From Sipunculus nudus (Eukaryota > Annelida > Sipuncula > Golfingiida > Sipunculidae): 64,000 nucleotides of DNA. The DNA is taken from assembly GCA_026874595.1 (NCBI GenBank), contig CM049309.1, positions 54,596,079-54,660,078 of the forward strand. Direction: 5' to 3'. A program made the position numbers and the translations under genes. Shown one piece after another: positions 48,701 to 62,779 of the stretch (position 1 is the first letter of the stretch; each line of letters opens with the position of its first letter). The notes under the pieces are model-generated. The model was not told the origin of the DNA and made no database searches. It saw only the letters and a program-made list of their open reading frames with translations.

Positions 48701-51700
48701 CATATCCATTGCATATTCAGTATGCACAACACTGCACACATCCCTAGCATGCAAAACAAAAACACACATATCCATCCCATATTCAGTATGCACAACACTG
48801 CACATATCTCTAGCATGCACAACAAAACACACATATCCATCCCATTTTCAGTATGCACAACACTGCACACATCTCTAGCACGCACAACAAAACACACATA
48901 TCCATCACATGTTCAGTACGCACAACACTACAGACATCTCTAACATGGAAAACATCACACACCTTATTTTACAGTTCAACATGTACAGTTCCGTGAACTG
49001 CAATATTGTCTTCTACCTGTGTATGCTGTGTAGTACTCTGACAGTGTTTCAATGACATGTACAATGCAGCAGATTTGACATGGTATAATACCTGTATGAA
49101 CTGTGTATTACAGGAGATCTGACATGGTATAATACCTGTATGAACTGTGTATTACAGGAGATCTGACATGGTATAATACCTGTATGAACTGTGTATTACA
49201 GGATCTGACATGGTATAATACCTGTATAAACTGTGTATTACAGGAGATCTGACATGGTATAATACCTGTATGAACTGTGTATTACAGGAGATCTGACATG
49301 GTATAATACCTGTATGAACTGTGTATTACAGGAGATCTGACATGGTATAATACCTGTATGAACTGTGTATTACAGGAGATCTGACATGGTATAATACCTG
49401 TATGAACTGTGTATTACAGGAGATCTGACATGGTATAATACCTGTATGAACTGTGTATTACAGGAGATCTGACATGGTATAATACCTGTATGAACTGTGT
49501 ATTACAGGAGATCTGACATGGTATAATACCTGTATGAACTGTGTATTACAGGAGATCTGACATGGTATAATACCTGTATGAACTGTGTATTACAGGAGAT
49601 CTGACATGGTATCATACCTATATGAACTGTGTATTACAGGAGATCTGACATGGTATCATACCTATATGAACTGTGTATTACAGGAGATCTGACATGGTAT
49701 CATACCTATATGTGCAGCCTCAGCTGAGACTTTTTTCTTCCTGTCCATCAGCCGACCACTCAGGGGAGCCAAGAAGATGCCGAGGAATTGTAAGGAGGCA
49801 TACACAGATGTATATTTACTCACTGAAACAAGACAAAATATTATGACCATATATAAAATTATACTTATTAACTGAAAGAAACAGATATTACTTGCTTAAA
49901 AAAATAAGTTCTTATAAATGTTATATTAAAGGATCCCTCACTGAACCAAACCCTAACTCACATTGAAAGAGATATAATAAATTGCTTGATACTGATGTTA
50001 TCTTAAATTTACTTGAAACTACATCAGACGTATCCACATATAATATTTCATTGAGGAGATATAGATAGGTATCTATTATATAGATAGGTATCTATTATAT
50101 ACCAAAGAAAACTGAATAATTCATTTGGATGTTCATGTGACAAGTATTTTCCACCACATGCAACAAACAGACTTTTATCACAACATGTATTCCGTTATAC
50201 ACACACCTAACAGATCTCAGCAGCAATGTCTGTGACTTACTCACCAATAGCCTTATTCCCTCTGGCTAATCTTGTCAGTGATGGGTTCAGCATTCCTACA
50301 TAACTCCAGCTCCGGAAACGGTGACAAGTCAACCACACAACATCCAGTATGTATAATGCAGACAATACAGATTCTTTCAATGTTGGTGGTTCCTCATTGC
50401 CACCCGTTTGACCATCTGAAGGAGAGCCATTTTTCTGATGTGTTTCTGGTTTACTACTTTCATTTGTTACTGTGGTGCTATTCACTCCATTCAGTGAGAT
50501 TTTACCAGGCTCTTGAAGTGGGACCATCTCCATTTCCTTCACAGAGTCATACTGACCAACATCTTTCAACATTTCTTTTTCTGTCTCATCTACATTGACT
50601 ATATTTCCACTCTTTTTGGATCTATTTCGGCCACACAGAGGGAGTGTGTACCCTTCTGGTAGAGGCTGAGGGATGTTTCCCTTGGGTAGAAAGAAGAACG
50701 TGCTAAACACACATATTGAAAAAGCTCCCGTCAGAAACAGGAAGGACCAGCGGATAGGAATCCCTGCTTCAAATGCCCACTGAAACACAATTAACTTAGA
50801 TTTTATATTGCATATTGGCATTCAAGAAAGCATCATCACTCTCACCCAACAGACCAGCTTCAAAATACAACAATATATAAAATTTTTAATATCTTTCAAA
50901 CTCCTGCAGTTACTGTATATTTATCATAATTTGAGTTTACATAAATACACATGTTCTTGCATTTAGGTTATCCATTTGCCTTTCTTGTCTGAGGTCATCC
51001 AAAACTATTCTGGTTACCACTATGTTTGGCAGATTAGAATTATTGGTCAAGTAGAAGAATTTACTATAATAAACTTAGTCATTTGTGAATAAATTATACA
51101 ATAAACAAGGCCTACAGGCCTAATGCGAACCTGTGCATTGGGAAATACACCAGGTATAATGCTTCAATGCTGGACCATTACTTCTCATGTATATGGACAA
51201 TGCAAGTACTAAACATTTAAAATAAGAAACAATTACACAAACATCACTGCTGAAATTCTGGCATGGGTGCATACAACACAAAACAGATTGTAGCTGGCAC
51301 CACCATGTAGTCTTGTACAAGACAAAGCTATCAGAGATATACACATATGCCAATTTTCAGACTGATATATCGAACCCCTCCTGAGAAATAAGCAGGGACA
51401 CACACTGTGCAAAAATTATTGTAGGCAGCACCACTAGTCTTGTATTCAACAAAGCTATTCGATATGTATAAATATGCCCAATTTCAGGCTGATATATCAA
51501 ATTCCTCTGTAGAAATAAGCAGGCACATACACTGTGCAAAAGTCAATGTACGTGGCACCACCTGTCTTGTAAATGAGAATACCATCAAAGACGCATAGAC
51601 AGGTCAAAATATCAGTCCAATACATCAAACTTCCCCAGAGTTTGATGCACTGGGCTGACAAGGCTAAGGTGAGTAAGGCAGTTGCCCCTGAGTGACCTGT

Positions 51701-54700
51701 GACAAAAAGCTACTGCACTGAGTGAACTCTTGACCTGCACCTGGCTAGACTGAGTGAACTTTTAACCTGTACCTGGCTGCACTGAGTGAACTCTTGACCT
51801 GTTGCATAATCTGACACATTTGGCAGTCTGCCAAAGCTATAAATAGATTCAGGCTGAACTTTGGTGCCAAATATGATGCAGTGAACAGTCTGCAAAGCTA
51901 TAAATAGAAAGCAGCTACTGCACTGAGTGAACTCTTGACCTATACCTGGCTGCACTTCTTCCAATCCTGGCACTGTGCAAAAACTATTTATAGAGCTGAC
52001 ATCATCTTGGCTAATGGCCAACATCAAGGCACTGGCAATCTGCCAATGGTAAACCAAGTGCTGCCATCTGAACACAAAAGTGGTCCCTACTTGAAATAAC
52101 TTTGAAATTTATTTTCCTAATACAAAATGCTTTTCAGCTGACTTTTTATAAAAAAGAAATCAGGAATCTAGGTAAAATTATTACGGATGCATACTGAATG
52201 CAAAATTAAAATACAGATATATCTCACTGATGGCAAATTCTTGAATTAAGTTGAGTAGGGATACCAATAATTTATGATCCACGTACAGTTGTCTTTATAT
52301 AGCCACAGAGAGCTGAATATCCATGATTGTAACATTGCCTGGTATGATGAATAACTTAAAACATAAATCTAAATTATTTAAAAGCTTTTAAAAAAACTTT
52401 CTTGTCAATATTAACCAAAGATAACCTGAAATCTTAATGTCTAGTGGCATGATGTAATAGATGCTGATAAACTGGTGCCAGGCTAGATTAACAGCATCAC
52501 ACAGCTAAGATATATGGTAAAATGACTCAATTCAATCACCATAATTCAGCCAAAAATTATTCATGTTGAACCATTAATGACAATTATTATAAGAATTATT
52601 GTAGGAATTATTCTTGTAAAATATTTAACAAACTGGCTTCAGTGGCATCAGTCGAAAAACGTTTCGCAGGTTTATAACTCATATAGGATGATACAGCAAA
52701 CTGGCTAAGTTCAGCTTCCTATTACTCAGCCAAAAAGCACTGAACCAAAACCATTTCAAAAAATTGAATTATCAACATCTAAGGATAATTAATGTGTGAG
52801 ATTTAAGAATTTGGCCCAGTGGTTTTTGAGAAGAAGATCTTTGTAGCAACTGAGCTAAAATGGTCTGTAATGGCCTATGACTAAATTCAGCTTTCCATAA
52901 CTTAGCCAAAAGTCACTGAAAAGAGACCATTTTAACAAACTTCAGAAAGCACTACCCTAGGATCATTTCTGTGCAATATTAAACATTTTGGCCTTATGGT
53001 TTCAGAGAAGAAGTTTTTTGTAGCCCTCAGTGTGATACAGGCATTGATGACCCTGTACAAAAAAGGCTGATGCAGGTGGCGCCACCAATACCTCAATTTC
53101 AGATATGACCTATGTGACCAACATGGGCATAAAATTTGGTGACGGTAGCTACAGCCATTTTGAGATTTAAATTTTAATATGCTTTTTTGCACAGTTAACA
53201 AACTTCAACCTCCTGTATCTCGGCAAAAAATCTCCAAACTGGAACCATTCGAACAAACTTGAGAAAGACTGTTCCAGGGATCATTTCTGTGAAATATTGG
53301 ACAATTTGGCAGGACATTTTCGGAGAAGAAGATTTTTAAAGCTTTTTTAGCTTTTCCCCTATAAAATCTAAGAAAATGCTGTTAGGAAAAAAATAAACAA
53401 AATCTGATAAAGTTTTTTGGATGACTGATTATTTGCAAAAAATTTGGTGATGCTAGCTCCTGCCGTTTTAGAGATAGCTATGGTTAATGTACAGACAACA
53501 CACGACGCACGACGGACGTTGCTGCACCATAGCATAAGCTCACAGGTTCGCTAAAAAACAAATTATAGACAAGGCCTACAGGCCTAATGCAAACCTGTGC
53601 ACTGGGAAATACACCAGGTATAATGCTTCAATGCTGGACCATTACTTCTCATGTATATGAACAATGCAAGTACTAAACATTTTGAATAAGAAACAATTGC
53701 ACAAACATCACTGCTGAAATTCTGGCATAGGTGCACACAACACAAAAATGATTGTAGCTGGCACCACCAGCCTTGTATTCAAAGAAGCTATCAGAGATAT
53801 ATACATATGCCCAATTTCAGACTGATCTATCAAACCCCTCCTGAAAAATAAGCAGGGACACACACTATGCAAAAATTATTGTAGGTGGCACCACCAGTCT
53901 TGTATACGACAAGTATACGATAATTAAAATACGATAGGTATAAATATGCCCAATTTCAGGATGATATATCAAATTCCTCTATAGAAATAAGCAGGCACAA
54001 AAGTCACACACTGCGCAAATGTCACTGTAGGTGGTGACACCTGTCTTGTGAACGAGAAACCCATCAAAGAGACATAGACAGGTCAAATATTAGGCCAATA
54101 CATCAAACTTACCTTAAGTCTGACGCATGGGGCTGACCACGCTAAGGTGAGAAAGGCAGTTGCCCCGAGTGAACTGTGACAAATTTGAGCGCTGCACTGA
54201 GTGAACTCATGACCTGCACCTGGCTAGACTGGGTGAACCTTTGACCTGTACCTGGCTGCACTGAGTGAACTCTTGACCTGTTGCCTAATCTGATACAGCT
54301 GGCAGTCTGCCAAAGCTATAAATAGATTGGCTCCACATGCAGCCCTGAGGGGCATGACACCCATGAGGTGATCACATGGTGCCCATGAGGTGTTCACATG
54401 TCACCCATGAGGGGATCACATGCCTTGTGCTTGGCTGCACTGACTGAACTTTTAACCTATATCTGGCTGCACTGAATGAACTCGTCATCTATTGCCATAT
54501 CTGAAACAGTTGGAAGTTTCTTAACCTATGTCAATATACAGACACAATCTTGGCCTGTTGGCAAATCTGTTTACACAAACTGAAAGACTTTGGCTAAAAT
54601 GCTTTTTTTCAAGCTGAAATATTCATAAACTTTTTATCAAAATATCTAGAAAAATAAAAGATTCAGTTCTTTCATTGTTAAGGGTCCAATTATTCTGCCA

Positions 54701-57700
54701 AAAATCATTCAAGTAAACTTGACCAAAGGCCACCTAAGAATAATTTTTGTGCCATGTAACAGAAGTTATAATTGAAACAATAATTTTGTAGAAGAACAGT
54801 ATTGCAGTCCTAAGTTTGAGTTAGACATAATAATGGCCATAAGACCAACTTAAGTTTTTCTGATATGATTGAAAGAACCATGTCCTACGATAATTCTTTT
54901 GAAAAATTGAACGATTCAACTTGACAGTTTCATCATAAACATTTTAAGCTGAAAGAGGCTAAAATTATGAGGTTTTTGCCCATAATAAACAGGTCAATGT
55001 AGGTGGCACATCAAAATCTGCAACTTCAAATATGAGTCATGTGACCAACATTTGCACAATACTTGGAAATGCTAGCTTCTGTCATTTCTGAGATAACTAT
55101 GTCAGTATGCTTACTTGGCCAAATGACCGTTCAAATTAGTTTAACTCCACTAAAATTCATCAAATGCAAACCATTTGAACAAACTTGAGAGTGCTTGCCT
55201 CTGGGATCATTTCTGTAAAATACTGAACAATTTGGCTGGACCGTTTACAAGAAGACTTTTAAAGGTTTTTCAGCTTTTCCCCTATAAAATCTAAGTAAAT
55301 GCAGATAGCAAAAAACATAAGCTGCATCCCACAACATTTGATATGTGACAGATAATTGCATAAAACCTGGGGATGGTAGCTCCTGCAATTCCTGAGAAAT
55401 TATGGGTTGATATACAGATGACCAATGACCCCCGTACAAAAAAAGGTCAATGCAGGTGGAGCCACCAAAACCTGAATTTCATATATGACTCATGTGACCA
55501 ACACTGGCATAAAATTTGGTGATGATAGCTCTGGCCCTTTCTGAGATTTTCATTTTAGTATGGTTTTTTGGACAGATGACTAGGTTCAATTTCCTGTAAT
55601 TCAGCCAAAATTCACAGAACTTAAACCATTTGAACAAATTTGAGAGAGATGGTATAAAAGATTATTTCTGTGAAATATTGAACAAATTGGCTTGACAGTT
55701 TCAGAGGAGAAGATTTTTAAAGTTTTTTTAGCTTTTTCTCTATAAAATCTAAGAAAATGCAGATTTTTTACAGATGGCTAATTTTTTGCATTAAATTTCA
55801 TGATGCTAGCTCCAGTTGTTTTCGAAATAGTATGGGTTAACGTATACCTGTGATTGTAAACATTACCTGGAATGAGGAATATTTAAAATCATAAATCTAC
55901 ATTTTTAAAAGTTTTTAAAAAACATTCTTGCCAATATTAACCAAAGATAACCTGAAATCTAAATGTCTGGAGGCATGGTTCCAGGCTATATATATCTGCT
56001 TCACACAGCTAACATATATGGTAAAATGACTCAATTCAATCTTTATTATTCAGCCAAAATTCATTCTTTGGAACCATTAAAGACAATTATTATAAGAATT
56101 ATTCAAGGGATTATTCTTGTAAAATATTAAACAAATTGGCCTCAGTAGCGTCAGTCAAAAAACGTTTTGCAGGTTTATAACTCATATGGAAAAATAAAGC
56201 AAAATGGCTAAGTTAAGCTTCCAATAACTCAGCCAAAAATCACTAAACCAAAACCATTTCAAAAACTTGAATTATCAACATCTAAGGATATATAATTAAT
56301 GTGTTGGACTTAAGAATTTGGCCCAGTGGTTTTTGAGAAGAAGATCTTTGTAGCAACTGAGCTAAAATGGGCTGTTATGGCATATGACTAAATTCAGCTT
56401 CCAATAACTCAGCCAAAAGTCACTTAACTGAGACCATTTGAACAAACTTCAGAAAGCACTACCCTAAGATCATTTCTGTGTGATATTAAACAATTTGGCC
56501 AAATGGTTTCAGAGAAGATTTTTGTAGCTGTCAGTATGATATGGGCACTGATGACCCCCGTTCAAAAAAGGCCGATGCAGGTGGCGCCACCAATACCTGA
56601 GTTTCAGACATGACTCATATGACCAACATTGGCATAAAATTTGGTGATGACAGCTCCAGCCGTTTCTAAGATGGTAATTTTAGTATGCTTTTTTGGACAG
56701 ATGACTAAGTTCAACTACCTGTAACTCGGCAAAAAATCACCGAACTTAAACCATTCGAACAAACTTGAGAGAGATTGTTTCAGGGATCATTTCTGTGAAA
56801 TATTGGACGATTTGGCTGAACAATTTCGGAGAAGAAGATTTTTAAAGTTTTTTTTGCTTTTCTCTATAAAATCTAAGAAAATGCAGTTAGCCAAAAAATA
56901 AGCAAAATCCGATAGAGTTTTTTAGATTTTAATTTCTTGCAGAAAATTTCTTGATGCTAACTCTTGCCATTTTCAAGATAGTATGGGTTAACATACAGAC
57001 GACAGATGACGGCCGACGGACGACGCCACACCATCGCATAAGCTCACAGGTTCGCTAATAAACCAATATAATAAAATATATTTTTAATCAACTTGAAAAA
57101 ATGTGTAAGTACTTGAATAACAGAAAATCTTCTTTATAAATATCAGCTCTAACTATCACATCTCCATGCTGACAATATCCCTCTGGTGCATGAGAGTTAA
57201 AATGCTTGTAAACTGGTGTCTTTAGATAAGAATAAAACTATGCTAATGAAAAAAAAAATTTCAGGAAAAGCAAATTTTGTTACTCACTTTTACAAGAATT
57301 AGAATGAATGCACTGGAGTCGTACGCCCCACAGTACAGTGAGATGATGGTTGAGCCTTTCTCTGGGATGAGACGAGATAACTGCATGTTGGTCATGAGGA
57401 TGAAGTAACCACCATAACACAGCAGCAGGAGACCAGGGTACAGCAGCAGTCCCAGCGCTGATAGAAACACATGCAAATGAAGCAGGTACAGCCAGTATGG
57501 CCTAAACACAGCAATGATGACAGCAAGTGGAGAAAGAAACCACATTAAATACTAGCTGCTCTTAGTTTTTACATTAAACTCCTTTTGTTAAGTTCAATAT
57601 GAAAGTAAGAAAGTGAGCATAACATGACTATTAAAAATATAAAACTTACCTGGTGTTGAAAATGCAATCAACAAAGTGCCCAGTACATATGTTATGCTGA

Positions 57701-60700
57701 AAGTAAAATTAGAGACCAATGTGAACAATCACAAGGTAGGAAGTGTTGGGGAATGCAAGCTGTGCAAAAAACGAAAAGGAAAACTGTATTATCATGCCAT
57801 GTGAATCAGAGCTATCCATGATGAAGGTGCACATCAAATTTCAGTACTATCAATTCCTGGAATATCTCATGTTATGTATTAAATATTTAGAAGTCTAGGA
57901 GTATTGCACAGCATAACCACAAATATAAATTTCATCAGTATTAATTAATAATCTTAGATATTCAAAAGACAAATTGTTAGTGACTATAATATTTGTGCTG
58001 ATTGAGTTGCAAGAAAATTCAGCCAATATGAGATGAAAAAAGGGGGTCCTTGTTTCTGACCATGATTCAATCAATTTTTCAAGGGAATGAGGTTAGTGCG
58101 ACCTAATTTTAGGTTTTGTGTTTGATGTCATGATGACCTATAAAATCAGATTGAATTACATAATGCCGACAGTCCTGTGCATCCATCAGAGGTCTATAAG
58201 CACACTAAGTGCCATGAAAACCCAAGGAAACTTTTTTTTTACAAAATCTGACCCTTTTGTGTAAATTCTGACTCAAAATGGATCAATCGTATCATATTGA
58301 GTAAAACTGGTCATAAAAATTTTATGTATATTTTGCAACAAAATAATCCAATGCAAATGTCTGTTGGGTAGCCATGAACACCCAAAAAATCTGGTTTTCA
58401 GTGGTACAGGATATATCAAAACATAGGTCACTATATCCTGTCCGACAACAAACATGAACTTCCTAAGTAGAACTGTTACAATTGGTGCCCTGCTAACAGG
58501 ATGCAAGATGACAGATAGTAGATGGAGAATGATCAATATACTGTTAGTTATAATGCTGAGAGATATTTCAGGTGAGATAAGAATTAAATGTTTCCCCGAG
58601 GCAAAAATATTAAAGATTATTATGGGATAATTCATCATTGAATAAATCCCATATGCCAGAAAATTCCTAATGAGTTTAAAATGATAAACATAATGAGGTT
58701 TGACATGACCACGGAACAAACTATTTGAGATTTCATTTAAGTATGGGCCTTATCTAGATTTAATTCTTGACTTACATTCCAAGGCAGCGACAGAATCTGA
58801 TGCCAAATTTATCCATTAACCAGCCTGACATGACATTAGTGACACCAGTGAACACAGTTGCGATGACATATATCAAGTTGAAATGAGCATCTTGTGAAGG
58901 ACAAGGCACAGAAAGGGGATTCTCTGTGGGTTTCTCATGTCCTTGTATAATGTACTTGTATTGATGAGTACTGTTTGTATACTCAATCTGGTGAGTATTG
59001 TCTGTCCTTGTGTAATTTAGAACTGTGTAAATATCAGGAGTTCTGGTAGATGTGAGGTTCTGCTGGCCATTTGAGCAGAGAAAATAATCTTCTAATTTCA
59101 ACACATAAACCATCGAGGCCCAACCGAACACCAAGCCTCCAAAGCATAACACCTCAGCTGCTCCCCATGCCACTACTGCGATCTTCCAAGCTCTTTTCAT
59201 CCTGAGGAACTGCAGTGTTGATACTGAAGAAAATGAAAAAACATTAGGCTACAATTTAATTCTGTGAATCATTCCACTTATCTTAGGGCCTTTGTGATAA
59301 GAAAAAAGTTAAACATGGGCCATGATGCTCAGCTGACATTGTAGCAAAGAAAAATGTGCAGGCTGCCCTGGGCTAAAAACATGAGTAAGATGATCTATCT
59401 TGGCTTATGTATGTCTTTAATACTGACTGAACTATGAGAGCTGTCATTTATACAAATGAGATATCATGGCAGGGTTAGGATCAAAGCTAATGACTAGTTG
59501 TTACATTTCAGAGCACAAAGTCCCAAGTGTGTTAGATCCCAACATTAAGTGCCTCCAAGCAAAGATAGAGAAATCTTCATGGAACCTCACAGATCAGCTT
59601 TAATGTCTAATTATAATCTACAAGATATCCCATGCATAGAATATCTTGGTGGTTTGTTGAAAACCTCATTCTCATCATATGGTTCATAATGATTCAATAA
59701 ACAGCTTATGTCTGGTATAAAAATATGTCAAAATGCACGAATTTCAAACAAACAGTTGATAGTTCACATCTGACCCATGCTATCCGAATGGGGCTAAATT
59801 CACTCCGATGCAGAATAGTGTATTTCCTGTCAAACACAAATATACTTCTAATTTAATAGTTACTGCATAGGTTACTCTGAAATTTACAATGATAAAAGAT
59901 CTATTTTATATGAACCTGCATGCCAAAAATCAGTACATAGTATGAAGTATTATATAATAAATGGCAACAAAACTTTAATCCTATTTCACACCCATTTCTA
60001 TAATTTCACTAATATTAAAAATATCTTCATAGTAACAAAAGGAATGGTTCTGTAAAAACTAATGACAAAGTACATTTAAACTGAACATCATTATATTTAA
60101 AGGCCTACTTGCTTAGCTAAGAGCACTGACATCAGGTCAACAAAACACACAGCAGTTAATTGGCCATATGTAGATACAGGCCGGTTTGCCGGCCAGCCCC
60201 TATCATGCTGTAACCATCAGCTTTGCATATGGCTTTAGTACAAAGCATCACTTTTGATAGAGTTAAAAACTAATGAAGTATGAGAATAAGCCAATAGCAT
60301 TCACAATACGGATCATAAATGAATATATACATATTTATAGACAGAAGCTCTAACATAAGTGTGAGCTCCTGACTAGCTTTTTCTGTCAGGATCCTGCGTG
60401 ACGACACATGCATAACTTTTATTTATAATGGGCTGGCTACATGCAATCATATTTTGTATCCTGCTTTGTTTGCTCACTACCTTCAGTCTGTATACCCTCT
60501 AAGAATATTTCTACAGCACAGCAAACAAGTTTTTTCCATCTAATATTTGTTTAAGCCTTTATATCCATACCAACACTCTAGATCACATTTCATTCTGCAA
60601 ACCACACTGTTATAAGGCTCTCTTAAATCTTTATACCTGTTAAAACCTTACACCTGAACATGCAAGTGTTCCTAGAGACATAGTGTTTTGACGTTTTTTT

Positions 60701-62327
60701 TTCAAATCATGCATATATATTCTGTATATTTGCATATTTTACCATACTGTCCATATCTGCAACTAAATTTGTAATAAACAGTGTTTCATTTACTTTGGAT
60801 TCTTAAATGCCCAACACCAATTTAGTTGTGTTCTTATTGTAGTGTGATAACACTCCATTTGAAACAGGAGGGATAATCTGAGGAATCTGGTCCATCTGAA
60901 TACTGATGGACATTCATCCTACATGAAAACAGGACAGGAAACTTTTTATTCACTATGGGTGATTTATTTTATTTAATTCTGTTATTTGCTAAAATGAATG
61001 GGGTGTGAAATTGTAGTACAAGTAACCAATGGGTCATGAAGCTCAGTGAGTGAGCTGCTTTTCTTGACCAGTAAGTTGAGCTATTTTCTTAACCAAACAA
61101 GCACAGTTTTTTTTTTATTTGGTGAGCCAAGTCTTGGTCAAACTAGAAACTGCAACACATTCTTAAGAACAAGAGTGAACCAGATTTTGTGATCATGCCA
61201 TGTACTCTGGTGTGAAGGTATTAAGGAATTATTACAATCACTATGATAACACAAGACTAATTACATTTCAATGAGCAATTATCTGTTCCGTTGCAAATAC
61301 TGACATAGCTTCTAGTGACCAGCAATCAAATTATTATTAGTTTTTAAAATTTCTCAACTTTGAATTAAGTATTAAAATTAATACAAATAAGTTCACATAT
61401 GTATGTTAGGAGAGAGCTGTCAATGGAAGGGTTGGGGGGTTGGGGGGGGGGGACAAGCTCAGCAGACCAATGTAGTTTTTCCCCATCCCTTTCCCTCGCC
61501 CCAACTTGTAGTCTAAGCTGAGCTAAAAATTTATTTGATCCCTCCAGTCTTACAGAAGTAAAAAAGTGTTACACAGGATTTATAGTCTTACCAATGTTCA
61601 GGACAAACAATACATCCTTGACTTACTAATCTGAGATATCTTATCTAAAGTATGAAATTCCAGTATGAAGAGAACATGTTTTAAGTCCACAATTTGACAC
61701 AATACTACAGAACTATCTTGGCTGATATGTACTTGGTGATAGGGATATATGTGGTGGTGATAACGCATTTTGCTTGAATGCTATGTTTTTTTTTTATATT
61801 TAGCAGCCTTAAATGTAATTTTCAAAGGGCTCAGAATTAATGAGATATAGTCTCAGTTTTTGATAAGGGTCATAATGAGCTTAAATTCAGGATTCCAAAG
61901 AAATCACCATGATCTGTCCATATTTTTTGTCAAATGTGGTGTCTGTTAATACAAAGATGACCTTGATGACAGAAGGCCAGACAGTCAGAAGGATGACAGA
62001 AAAAGAACATTGAATCTCTAAAGCTCTATGTGACTGATAGTCAGCTGAGCAGAAAACATCATATTTTATTGATACTCGACCAATACTAACCTTTTTTATG
62101 ATGGCTATAGACCAACCATATGAATTTCCACTACACTTTCAGCCTAATTAGCAGGAGTATTATTACACTACTTAATATGCCTGTCTTTTTATGTGCTGAG
62201 TGTGTATTACTGCAGTGACATTATCTTGAAGCTATATTTCAATTTAAAAATAACAATGTTAGATCCATATTGTTTATATATTATTGGTTGTCCATGTAGC
62301 CAACTGATACTGACATATAGAGTCTTT

Positions 62328-62379
<52 letters not shown>

Positions 62380-62740
62380 GTTGTTACACATTTCATCATT
62401 TTTTGGGCCAATGCAAAATATATGCTTGTTAAATATAAAGTTAAATATGAAATAAAAATATTTTCAAGCTAATTTTTATAAGCAATAAAATATTTGCAAC
62501 AATAAGGCCATTAAGGGGAAGTTTAGCCCAAAGGCAAGTGCAAGGTACAAAACTTTCTAAATTTTTTTTTCCTTGCTAATTAATACATGTGGGCGCCTGG
62601 CTACTTGAATGGGACCATCACTATAAATGTCAAATTGAAAGCATGGCTTAAAGTCAGCAGAACCAAAAAAACATATTATGTATCATTGATTCCATTAATT
62701 TTGTATTTGTAAATTTAATTCTCGGTATTGACGATATGGA

Positions 62741-62779
<39 letters not shown>

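Noticed and set aside
48450..48943. Six overlapping ORFs of 65-123 codons
   Set aside because: They span a MITE and a 60-bp minisatellite and reflect repeated sequence.
49077..49712. Regular spacing suggested a CRISPR array at first glance
   Set aside because: The whole 44-bp unit repeats with no variable spacers, and the context is a eukaryotic intron.
58273..58719. Minus-strand ORF of 148 codons with hydrophobic stretches
   Set aside because: Lies between two confirmed transporter exons that splice to each other in frame, and overlaps family 1 relics.
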